A DNA stretch of 37,743 nucleotides from Planctomycetota bacterium (GTDB lineage Bacteria > Planctomycetota > MHYJ01 > WSZJ01), in the NCBI GenBank assembly GCA_009773755.1, contig WSZJ01000015.1, positions 1 through 37,743 on the forward strand. Reading direction: 5' to 3'. Below, one piece after another: positions 30,805-37,228 of this stretch (positions are counted from its first letter, which is position 1; every line of letters starts with the position of its first letter). The position numbers and the translations under genes were made by a program. The notes under the pieces are model-generated. The model was given only the letters and a program-made list of their open reading frames with translations, was not told the origin of the DNA and did not search any database.

Positions 30805-31926
30805 ATGAAACTCCCCGACCGGATCATCCTGCACGTCCTTCACATGCCGCTCCGCTTCCCGTTTGAGACGTCGTTCGGGCGGGTGACGCAGCAGGAAACG
30901 ATCCTGGTTGAAGCGGAGTGGGACGGGCTCTCGGGGTGGGGGGAAGTGCCGGCGTCGGCGCAGCCGCACTATTCCAGCGAGACGGTCGTCACGGCTGCCT
31001 ACGTCATCCGCGATTTCCTGGCGCCGGCGCTCTTCGCCTCGCAAATAAAAACACCGGCTGATTGCCCGGGGCTCTTCGGCCGCGTCCGCGGCCACGCGAT
31101 GGCCAAAGCCGGCCTCGAAACCGCGCTATGGGACCTGGAAGCCCGTCGGCGCGGCGTGCCGGTGGCCCGGCTCTACGGCGCGACGCGGAAGTTCATCGAG
31201 AGCGGCGTGTCCCTGGGCATCGACCCGATGGGCGACCTGATGAAACGCGTCGAGGATTTCGCCGCGCGCGGCTACCGCCGGATCAAGCTCAAGATCAAGC
31301 CCGGCTGGGACGAACGGCCTCTCGCCGAGGCGCGGAAACGGCTTCCCAGGGATTTCCCCCTGACCGCCGACGCAAACGCCGCCTACGCGCCTTCCGATGC
31401 CGCCCACCTGAAGCGCCTGGACCGCTTCCGCCTCGACTACCTCGAACAGCCGCTTGGCCACGAGGACCTCGCCGACCACGCCGCGCTCGCGAAGACGCTT
31501 CGCACGCCGATCTGCCTCGATGAGTCCATCACCACCCCCGACCTCGCGCGCAATGCCGTCCGCATGAAGGCCTGCCGCGTCGTGAACATCAAGCCGTCGC
31601 GCGTCGGCGGACCGACGATGGCGATCCAGATCCACGACTTCTGCCGCAAGGCGCGCATCCCCGTCTGGTGCGGCGGCCTGCTCGAGTCCGGCGTCGGCCG
31701 GCTCCACAATATTGCGATCGCCGGGCTGCCGGGATTCACGAAGCCGGGGGATATTTCGGGAAGCGACCGCTACTACTCGCCCGACGTCATCGACGAGCCG
31801 GTCGCGGTTTCCGCGGACGGCACAATCGCTCTTCGCAATCGTCCGGGAATCGGCGCGGACGTAAGGGCGGACGTGCTGCGCAGGCGGAGGGTCGAGAGGA
31901 TCGTGCTGAAGCGGTGTGGGCGTTGA
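30805..31926 (+). CDS. menC: o-Succinylbenzoate synthase / N-succinylamino acid racemase (enolase superfamily)
   Basis: The 373-residue enzyme belongs to the MenC type 2/NSAR group of the muconate-lactonizing subgroup. Catalytic residues are plain: K163 in KLKIKPGWD, metal ligands D189 (LTADAN), E214 (YLEQPL) and D239 (CLDES), and second base K263 (VNIKPSRVGG). As I recall, these are the same numbers as in the Amycolatopsis racemase. OSBS makes o-succinylbenzoate for menaquinone; NSAR racemises N-succinylamino acids. No other men genes are nearby, and the gene follows the kinase cluster by five bases. The in vivo role could therefore be either and cannot be decided here. The start has GGGAG eight bases upstream, inside the end of the third kinase gene. 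Confidence 0.9.
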   Translation: MKLPDRIILHVLHMPLRFPFETSFGRVTQQETILVEAEWDGLSGWGEVPASAQPHYSSETVVTAAYVIRDFLAPALFASQIKTPADCPGLFGRVRGHAMAKAGLETALWDLEARRRGVPVARLYGATRKFIESGVSLGIDPMGDLMKRVEDFAARGYRRIKLKIKPGWDERPLAEARKRLPRDFPLTADANAAYAPSDAAHLKRLDRFRLDYLEQPLGHEDLADHAALAKTLRTPICLDESITTPDLARNAVRMKACRVVNIKPSRVGGPTMAIQIHDFCRKARIPVWCGGLLESGVGRLHNIAIAGLPGFTKPGDISGSDRYYSPDVIDEPVAVSADGTIALRNRPGIGADVRADVLRRRRVERIVLKRCGR

Positions 31927-32003
31927 TGCGGGCGCCTGGAATTCCGTTGAACGAAGGCGTTGCCGGCGTCGTCGCAAGGGCGGTGCTCTTGAGGGGGAAG
32001 CGA

Positions 32004-32873
32004 ATGCGGGGAAAACGATCCGGGCCGGTTCTTCTGGGGGTGCTGCTTCTGGCCGGCTGCGCACCGGAGCCCGGGCCCGAAGGCCGGGGACCGGCCGACA
32101 AAGCCCGCAGGACGCGCGTCCTCTACCTCGAGTCGATGCCGCGGTGGGAGTACCGCTACCTCCACAACGCGCTCGTGCGGGATGAGTCGTTCGAGGTGCA
32201 TTGCTTCCTGCTTGCGGCCGATCCCACTTTCGCCCAGGCGCATTCCCTGAATCCGGCCGATCCGAAATTCGGCGAGTCCCTGTCCCGCCCTCCCTCCACG
32301 ATCGAGCAATTCCTCGAGTACGACGTGGTCATCCTGGGCGACCTGGGGCCGGAGTCGTGTCCCGAGGGAACCGCTCTCCTCCTCGACAGTTTCGTCTCCG
32401 GGCACGGCCGCGGCCTCGTGGTTCTTTCGGGCGACAGGCACATGCCCCGCTCCTGGAAAGGGACGAAGATCGAAGCGCTCCTGCCGGTCGAGCCGATCGC
32501 GGACCCGCCGGACGCGCCGGAAGAATCGGGGTATCACCTGACCGACGCGGGAAAGCGCAGCCCTCTTCTCGCGCTCGCCTCCGACGAGAACGCCATCCTC
32601 GAACTCTGGGAGGATCGCGACCAGGGCGGAGACGGGCTGAAGCGTCTCCAGTGGACCGTCGCGACGCGGTGCAAGCCCGCAGGCCAGAGCCTCGTCGAGA
32701 CCGGCCCTGAAACCGCGCGCCTCCCGCTCTTCGTGACCGCGCAGCACGGGAAAGGCCGCGTCTTCTTTTCCGCGACGGACGAGACGTGGCGGTGGAGGTA
32801 TCGCACGGGAGACGATCCGTATTTCCTGCCATTCTGGCGGGGGGTTATCGAGTGGGCCGGTCGGGATAAGTAG
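32004..32873 (+). CDS. Lipoprotein with glutamine-amidotransferase-like domain
   Basis: The ATG at 32004 is preferred over an earlier ATG at 31926 that overlaps the menC stop. It gives a classic lipoprotein signal (MRGKRSGPVLLGVLLLAGC) and has a GAGGGGG ribosome site seven bases upstream. The mature 270 residues resemble the class-I-amidotransferase-like fold found in many planctomycete membrane proteins: VLYLESMPRWEYRYL near the start, FLEYDVVILGDLGP, GRGLVVLSGDRHMP, and HGKGRVFFSATDETWRWR near the end. The catalytic Cys-His-Glu triad of true amidotransferases is not obvious, so it is more likely a binding or structural domain. Function is unknown. It probably forms the end of the transcription unit that includes menC. 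Confidence 0.75.
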   Translation: MRGKRSGPVLLGVLLLAGCAPEPGPEGRGPADKARRTRVLYLESMPRWEYRYLHNALVRDESFEVHCFLLAADPTFAQAHSLNPADPKFGESLSRPPSTIEQFLEYDVVILGDLGPESCPEGTALLLDSFVSGHGRGLVVLSGDRHMPRSWKGTKIEALLPVEPIADPPDAPEESGYHLTDAGKRSPLLALASDENAILELWEDRDQGGDGLKRLQWTVATRCKPAGQSLVETGPETARLPLFVTAQHGKGRVFFSATDETWRWRYRTGDDPYFLPFWRGVIEWAGRDK

Positions 32874-33104
32874 GCCCCTCCAGGGGGACGATTCTCCGGG
32901 CCGCAAGCCGGGAGGCGAAATCTGGTGGAGATACGAGTGGTCGCGATTCTGGCCGTGGTCGTGGCGCCCCAATTTCGAAGAGGCTTCCGAGGTTCATCGC
33001 CTGGAAGGCGAAATTACGAGCCTTGACAAGGTGCTTCTCGAAAAGAAGCCATAGCGGCCCCGCATCTGCTTTCGCTAAATTTGCCGTTTCCTTCGGGGAG
33101 TGAT
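32874..33104. other. Intergenic region with a Trp-rich open stretch
   Basis: There is no credible gene in these 231 bases. One frame is open to a TAG at 33052 and encodes a protein-like, Trp-rich C-terminus (EIWWRYEWSRFWPWSW, then a charged helix ending LLEKKP). However, it has no ATG, GTG or TTG start in the preceding sequence, so it is either the remnant of a broken gene or chance. Confidence 0.4.
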
Positions 33105-33983
33105 ATGGAAGACGAACGCATCAACAAGCTCTGGAATTTCGGCGACCCAGCGGCAACCGAAGCGCGCTTCGTCGAAGTTCTCGGCCGCGCGGACTACGCG
33201 CCGGGGACGGCGGCGCGCGCGGAGCTGATGACGCAGGTAGCACGGTCGCAGGGGCTGCAGCGGAGGTTCGACGAAGCGCGCCGGACGCTTGCGGAGGCGG
33301 ACTCGCTCATCGCCTCTCTCGGCGACGCCGCGAAAGTCGCGCTCGTCCGATGGCACCTCGAGCGCGGACGCACCGACAATTCCTCGAAGACTGGGGACCG
33401 CGGCCGCGCCGACTTCCTGAAAGCGCTCGAGCTCGCGCAGGCCGCCGGCGAGGAGAACCTGGCCTGCGACGCGGCGCACATGATGGCCATCATCGAGCCG
33501 CCGGATGCCGCCCTTGAATGGAGCGCGCGGGCTATCTCGATGGCGGAGGCCGCGACCTCCGAGAAGGCCAGAAACTGGCTCGGCCCGCTCTACAACAACA
33601 CGGGCTGGACGCACCACGACCGGAAGGAGTTTCCGAAGGCGCTGGAGCTCTTCGAGAAGTCACTCGCCTTCCGCACGGAAAGGAAACAGGAAGCGGAGAT
33701 TCGGATCGCGAAATGGACGATCGCGCGCTGTCTGCGATCCCTCGGGCGGCTCGAGGAGGCTCTCACTCGGCAGCTGGCTCTTCACGCCGAGTTCGAAGCC
33801 GCGAAGAAGACGGACGGTTTCGTCTTTGAAGAGCTGGGGGAGTGTCTTCTGGCCCTCAATCGCGCTGCGGAGGCGAAGCCGTGGTTCGCGAAGGCGCACG
33901 CGGAGTTGTCGAAGGACGATTGGCTCGCAGCGAACGAGAAGCCGCGCATCGACCGCCTGGCAGAACTCGCAAAGTCCGGGTAG
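33105..33983 (+). CDS. Tetratricopeptide-repeat protein
   Basis: This 292-residue soluble protein has no signal peptide and consists of helical pairs in TPR style. Examples are QGLQRRFDEARRTLAEADSL (51-70), LYNNTGWTHHDRKEFPKAL plus its partner helix (about 167-190), and the final ECLLALNRAAEAKPWFAKA (about 251-269). The start at 33105 has GGGGAG four to nine bases upstream; an in-frame ATG 24 bases earlier lacks one. TPR proteins are scaffolds for protein contacts; the partner is unknown. The gene converges with the zinc-ribbon/PH-domain gene, with a heptamer repeat between the two stops. Confidence 0.8.
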   Translation: MEDERINKLWNFGDPAATEARFVEVLGRADYAPGTAARAELMTQVARSQGLQRRFDEARRTLAEADSLIASLGDAAKVALVRWHLERGRTDNSSKTGDRGRADFLKALELAQAAGEENLACDAAHMMAIIEPPDAALEWSARAISMAEAATSEKARNWLGPLYNNTGWTHHDRKEFPKALELFEKSLAFRTERKQEAEIRIAKWTIARCLRSLGRLEEALTRQLALHAEFEAAKKTDGFVFEELGECLLALNRAAEAKPWFAKAHAELSKDDWLAANEKPRIDRLAELAKSG

Positions 33984-33994
33984 CTCGGCCGTTC

Positions 33995-34029
33995 CTACCC
34001 CCTACCAACTACCCACTACCCCCTGCCGT
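33995..34029. repeat. Heptanucleotide tandem repeat, unit CTACCCC
   Basis: There are five head-to-tail 7-bp units: CTACCCC, CTACCAA, CTACCCA, CTACCCC, CTGCCGT. They lie exactly between the stops of two convergent genes. This is the third 7-bp repeat locus in the window, each with a different unit. Confidence 0.85.
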
Positions 34030-34032
34030 TCT

Positions 34033-34680
34033 TCACACTTGATTCAAATTCACAATCCTCTTCCGCCGCTCCTGTACCTGCGCGCGCAGCTTCTCCTTGA
34101 TCGCGACCGGACTTTTGAGCCCGAGGAGGAGCATGGTCGGCGTCGTGACGTCGCTCGATGAAATCTTAACGGTCCCGACGTCGAACATGCGTTCGATGAC
34201 GCCCTGCGACGTCGTCACGTCGTCGACGCGGATCAGCTCGACTTCCTCGATGCGGCGGCCGATGAGGCCGACCTGGACGAAGAGGCGCTGCGTGGTCAAG
34301 CGATAGTGGAGGGTCAGGCGGCGCCAGAGGGCGACCGCAACGGCATAGAGAAGGGGGAGAGGGGACAGCGTGGCGAAGACCCAAACGACCCACGACTTGC
34401 CCTCAAACCAGGTGCCCTTACCTGTGAGCATGAAATACGCGATCCACATCCCCACGAACCAGATCCCGGCGCCAACGAACGCCATCCCCATCGCGCGCGG
34501 GCTGTAGCCGCCTTTCCAGACATCTTCTTCCTTCGGCGGCTGTCCATCCGCCGGTTTCGCTCCGCCGGAGATCGGCGCCGCCGGGTCGGGAGCGGCCGCG
34601 GCGGCACCCTGCGACGCGCCGCACTTGTTGCAGAACCCGCTTCCCTCGGGAAGTTCAATGCCGCACTTGTTGCAGAACAT
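34033..34680 (-). CDS. Zinc-ribbon, two-TM, bacterial PH-domain membrane protein
   Basis: The 215-residue protein opens with a double CxxC zinc ribbon (MFCNKCGIELPEGSGFCNKCG, cysteines at 3, 6, 18 and 21). An Ala/Pro linker follows, then two hydrophobic helices (about 66-87 and 98-117). A YdbS-type bacterial PH domain (bPH2) ends the protein: HYRLTTQRLFVQVGLIGRR, VELIRVDDVTTSQG, GTVKISSSD. Such proteins sit in the cytoplasmic membrane with the PH-like domain in the cytoplasm; their role is poorly known. ATG at 34680 is chosen because the zinc ribbon begins there and a TATCGT box lies seven bases upstream. A GTG at 34689 in frame is possible. Confidence 0.82.
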   Translation of the reverse strand: MFCNKCGIELPEGSGFCNKCGASQGAAAAAPDPAAPISGGAKPADGQPPKEEDVWKGGYSPRAMGMAFVGAGIWFVGMWIAYFMLTGKGTWFEGKSWVVWVFATLSPLPLLYAVAVALWRRLTLHYRLTTQRLFVQVGLIGRRIEEVELIRVDDVTTSQGVIERMFDVGTVKISSSDVTTPTMLLLGLKSPVAIKEKLRAQVQERRKRIVNLNQV

Positions 34681-34687
34681 GGCGCTC

Positions 34688-34693
34688 ACGATA
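34688..34693 (-). promoter_or_regulatory. -10-like box TATCGT of a putative leaderless transcript
   Basis: On the minus strand TATCGT ends seven bases before the ATG of the zinc-ribbon/PH gene. No Shine-Dalgarno is present. Confidence 0.4.
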
Positions 34694-34753
34694 TTTCAAT
34701 TTGCCGGGTCCGCTGACTAATTTCAGCGCGGACCGACGTGTCTGTTGCTTTCC

Positions 34754-34907
34754 CGGCGCGTGATGTCGCGGTTGCGACGGTCCCGAAGGCGCGCGTCGCC
34801 GGCTTGCCCGGCGACACAGAGTCTGGTCAGCCGTACATGGAAGGTCGCCGGGCAAGCCGCGCGGCGCGCGCCGCGAGGGACCGTCGCAACCGCGACATCA
34901 CGCGCCG
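34754..34907. repeat. 154-bp long inverted repeat (palindromic element)
   Basis: The outer arms are 31 bp and perfectly complementary (34754-34784 with 34877-34907). Inner arms continue with 8 bp (34788-34795 with 34865-34872) and 16 bp (34800-34815 with 34844-34859), around a 28-base unpaired loop (34816-34843) that is less GC-rich. In total about 55 pairs can form. The right arm contains the last two codons and the TGA stop of the minus-strand LacI-HTH gene. It could act as a terminator for that operon or be a MITE/REP-like insertion. No flanking duplication was recognised. Confidence 0.9.
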
Positions 34908-35230
34908 AATTCGTCCTTGAACGATCGCTTGTGGACGCGCTCGATCATTTCGCTCGATTGCTGCAGGTACTTCACGATGTCCGACCGGCCCCAGGAAGGA
35001 TGCGCTTCGATCTGCTGCAGAATTTCTTCAAAGATCGCCTTCCTGAGCCCCATTTGCTTTCCGATCTTGAGCTTCTTGAAATCGTAGCCGAGCTTTCGCG
35101 CCGTCCCGAAGACGCGGTCGAGGAGGTCCCTGGAGACTTTCGAGCCGCCGGGGGACTCGCTCAGGATCCGCCGCACCTGCTCGACTTCGAGCTTGAGGGC
35201 CTGGGCGATGTCGCGAAGAGTGGCGGACAA
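34898..35230 (-). CDS. LacI-type helix-turn-helix protein without sensor domain
   Basis: The 110-residue protein starts with a LacI/GalR-style DNA-binding headpiece: TLRDIAQALKLEVEQVRRIL (4-23), then SKVSRDLLDRVFGTARKLGY (30-49), matching the 'DIA..v..TVSrvl .. R..V..aa..LGY' pattern. The periplasmic-binding-type sensor domain is missing. In its place is a 60-residue basic helical tail. It may be a small DNA-binding regulator or a domain reused for protein contacts. The TTG start has GGAG eight bases upstream. The gene is last in the pepP-TPR operon. Its stop codon lies inside the arm of the long inverted repeat, so the C-terminus GA-stop is provided by that element. Confidence 0.72.
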   Translation of the reverse strand: MSATLRDIAQALKLEVEQVRRILSESPGGSKVSRDLLDRVFGTARKLGYDFKKLKIGKQMGLRKAIFEEILQQIEAHPSWGRSDIVKYLQQSSEMIERVHKRSFKDEFGA

Positions 35231-35246
35231 GGTGGCGTCTCCTGGG

Positions 35247-35819
35247 TTAACCGTTTCCCTGAGGAGTCTTCGTCGCCGGGCCGGCAGGGGCCTGTGTCGG
35301 CGCAGCCGCGGGAGGAACGGGCGCCACGCGCGCGCGCCGCGATTCCTCGTCGCGCAGCCGGGCCAGCTCCTTCAGCGCCGCGGGATAGTTCGGGCAGAGC
35401 CGGACCGCCTCTTCCAGTTCGTGAATCGCATTGGCGAGCTGGTTCTTCTGGAGCCAGACGCGGCTCAGGTTGAAATGCGGGTAATGGCGCGCTTCGTAAC
35501 GCGAAGCCTGGATGGCGCGCTGGAGGTACGGGATCGCCTCGTCGAGTTTCCCGAGCTCGATCATGTACGCGCCGATGTCGTTGTAGGGATTGCCGTACTC
35601 GGGATCGATCGCGATCGCCTTGTGGCACTCGTCGATCGCGTCCTGCATCCGCCGCATGAACGAATACGTCCAGCCGAGGAAGGTGTGCGCCTCGGGAAGC
35701 GGATGCGCGGCGATCGACTTGCGGTACGCCTCGGCTGCCTTCTCGAGGTCTCCCTGCATCTGCAGCCGGTATCCCTGGTCCAGGTAGAACTCGGCGTGCT
35801 CGAATCGATTTGCGCCCAC
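35247..35819 (-). CDS. TPR protein
   Basis: This 190-residue protein contains about four TPR units: FYLDQGYRLQMQGDLEKAAE, HTFLGWTYSFMRRMQDAIDE, PYNDIGAYMIELGKLDEAIP and HFNLSRVWLQKNQLANAIHE. These show the usual W/L-G-Y-A-P spacing. A Pro/Ala-rich disordered tail follows (about 160-190). There is no signal peptide. The GTG start overlaps the stop of the upstream peptidase gene by one base (TAGTG on the minus strand), so translation is coupled by re-initiation. It is a scaffold for unknown partners. A 16-bp gap separates it from the LacI-type HTH gene. Confidence 0.82.
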   Translation of the reverse strand: MGANRFEHAEFYLDQGYRLQMQGDLEKAAEAYRKSIAAHPLPEAHTFLGWTYSFMRRMQDAIDECHKAIAIDPEYGNPYNDIGAYMIELGKLDEAIPYLQRAIQASRYEARHYPHFNLSRVWLQKNQLANAIHELEEAVRLCPNYPAALKELARLRDEESRRARVAPVPPAAAPTQAPAGPATKTPQGNG

Positions 35820-36943
35820 TAGGGGATCTCCAGCGTTTTGTGGTAGGTGCAGAGGTTGGTGCAGCCGTCCTTCGTCACCAGCACGTCGTCCTCGATGCGC
35901 ACGCCGCCGTGGCCGGGGTAGTACAGCCCCGGCTCAACCGTGACAACCATGCCTGCCTTCAACGGCGCTCCCCGCTTACCCATTCCCGGCGACTCGTGCA
36001 CGTCCAGCCCGATCCCGTGCCCCGTGCCGTGGAAAAACCCCTGCGGCTTCCCGTCGATCGTCTCGGTCTTGAACCCGAGATCCTCGATCGTCTTCTGCAC
36101 CGCCTTGTGCACGTCCGTCGACTCCACCCCCGCCTTGATCGTCCGGAACGCCGTCTCGCACGCCGCCTTCACCGCAGCGTCCATCCGCTTCACCTCGGCG
36201 GTCGCCTTGCCTTTCACCCACGTCCGCGTCATGTCCGCCACGTACCCCGTCTTCAGATTCTTCGGAAACACGTCGAGGATGATCGGCTGGTGAGGCCGAA
36301 GCGGCCCGAAGCCGCGGCAGTGCGGGTCCACGCCCTGCTCGCCGCCCGCGACAATCGTGTGGTCGGCGAGAAGGCTGTTCTCGAACAGGAACAGGTCGAT
36401 GACTTTCCGCAGGCGCTCCGAGGTCAGCGGCGCGCCCTGCCACCACAGCTCGTTCCCGCGGATTTCCGTCTCGCGCAGGGTCTTTTCAGCGCGGGCGTAC
36501 GCTTCTTCCGTGAAGCGGATCGACTCCTTGATGTGACCGAGCTCCTCCTCCGTCTTCACCGTGCGCTCGGGGTAGAACGGGTCCTTCCGGTACGTGAGCG
36601 CAACTCCTTTCCCGCGCAGCTGGTCGGCCATCTCGAGCGGAAACGATCCCGGCACGATCACCCGGTCCGCGCCGCGCTGCTCCAGCACCCTGACGATGAT
36701 GTCCGCCACGGTCGGCTTCGCGTTCCCCGCGTCCTTCAGCTCTTTTTCGACCAGGGACATCGAGACGACTTCGTCGACCTTCGCCTCGCTCTTGCCTCTT
36801 CCCAGCTCCAGGTCATTCAGCACGAGCATGTTTTTCCCGCCGGCTTCGATGTAGACGATCGGGTCGCCGGCCTGGAAGCGCGTCTTGTAAAGGAGGTTCG
36901 AATCGTGAGACGAAGCGGCGTAGATGAGGACAGCTTCGGACAT
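35819..36943 (-). CDS. pepP: M24 family Xaa-Pro aminopeptidase
   Basis: The 374-residue enzyme has an N-terminal creatinase-like domain (1-130) and a pita-bread M24 domain with all five metal ligands: D224 (ILDVFP), D237 (VADMTRTW), H309 in HGTGHGIGL, E337 (TVEPGLYYPG) and E351 (RIEDDV). HESPGM also fits proline-specific members. These enzymes remove an N-terminal residue next to proline using two Mn or Co ions. The start ATG at 36943 has GGAGG seven bases upstream, so the much longer open frame further upstream is not used. First gene of a three-gene minus-strand operon. The symbol pepP is by family; PepQ-type dipeptidase activity cannot be excluded. Confidence 0.9.
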   Translation of the reverse strand: MSEAVLIYAASSHDSNLLYKTRFQAGDPIVYIEAGGKNMLVLNDLELGRGKSEAKVDEVVSMSLVEKELKDAGNAKPTVADIIVRVLEQRGADRVIVPGSFPLEMADQLRGKGVALTYRKDPFYPERTVKTEEELGHIKESIRFTEEAYARAEKTLRETEIRGNELWWQGAPLTSERLRKVIDLFLFENSLLADHTIVAGGEQGVDPHCRGFGPLRPHQPIILDVFPKNLKTGYVADMTRTWVKGKATAEVKRMDAAVKAACETAFRTIKAGVESTDVHKAVQKTIEDLGFKTETIDGKPQGFFHGTGHGIGLDVHESPGMGKRGAPLKAGMVVTVEPGLYYPGHGGVRIEDDVLVTKDGCTNLCTYHKTLEIP

Positions 36944-36976
36944 CGAGGGGCCTCCGGCGCGCAGGTGAGGGCGTTG

Positions 36977-36985
36977 ACGATAGCA
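36977..36985 (-). promoter_or_regulatory. Extended -10 promoter of the pepP operon
   Basis: On the minus strand TGCTATCGT reads as an extended -10 (TG, one base, TATCGT). A leader of roughly 28 bases then carries GGAGG before the pepP ATG. Confidence 0.4.
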
Positions 36986-37001
36986 ACCGGGGGGCAGCGC
37001 A

Positions 37002-37133
37002 TCAATCCCGGAGCGTGAGCGAGCCTTGCCCGGTCCAGGCTGCGTCGGCCAGGGCAGGGTTGATTCCTGGACGATGGCATCGCGCGCCGACTCCGCCCGA
37101 CCCGTGCAATCCCCGCTCACACTCCGGGATTGA
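37002..37133. repeat. 132-bp inverted repeat between divergent genes
   Basis: The 20-bp arms 37002-37021 and 37114-37133 are complementary at 19 of 20 positions. Inside lies a nested 7-bp stem, GTCCAGG (37033-37039) with CCTGGAC (37066-37072). It lies between the divergent pepP and DsbD-type genes. The sequence differs from the 154-bp element on the other side of the pepP operon, but the size and layout are alike. Confidence 0.8.
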
Positions 37134-37213
37134 AGGGGACCAACGGATGGACGCAGAATCCAGGTGGAATTCACGGTTGCCCTGTTGCGTTGCAGGGAGT
37201 GGCGCACCTCCCT

Positions 37214-37219
37214 TACGAT
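37214..37219 (+). promoter_or_regulatory. -10-like box TACGAT of a putative leaderless transcript
   Basis: TACGAT ends nine bases before the ATG of the DsbD-type gene, and no Shine-Dalgarno is present. Confidence 0.4.
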
Positions 37220-37228
37220 GCGCCAACC

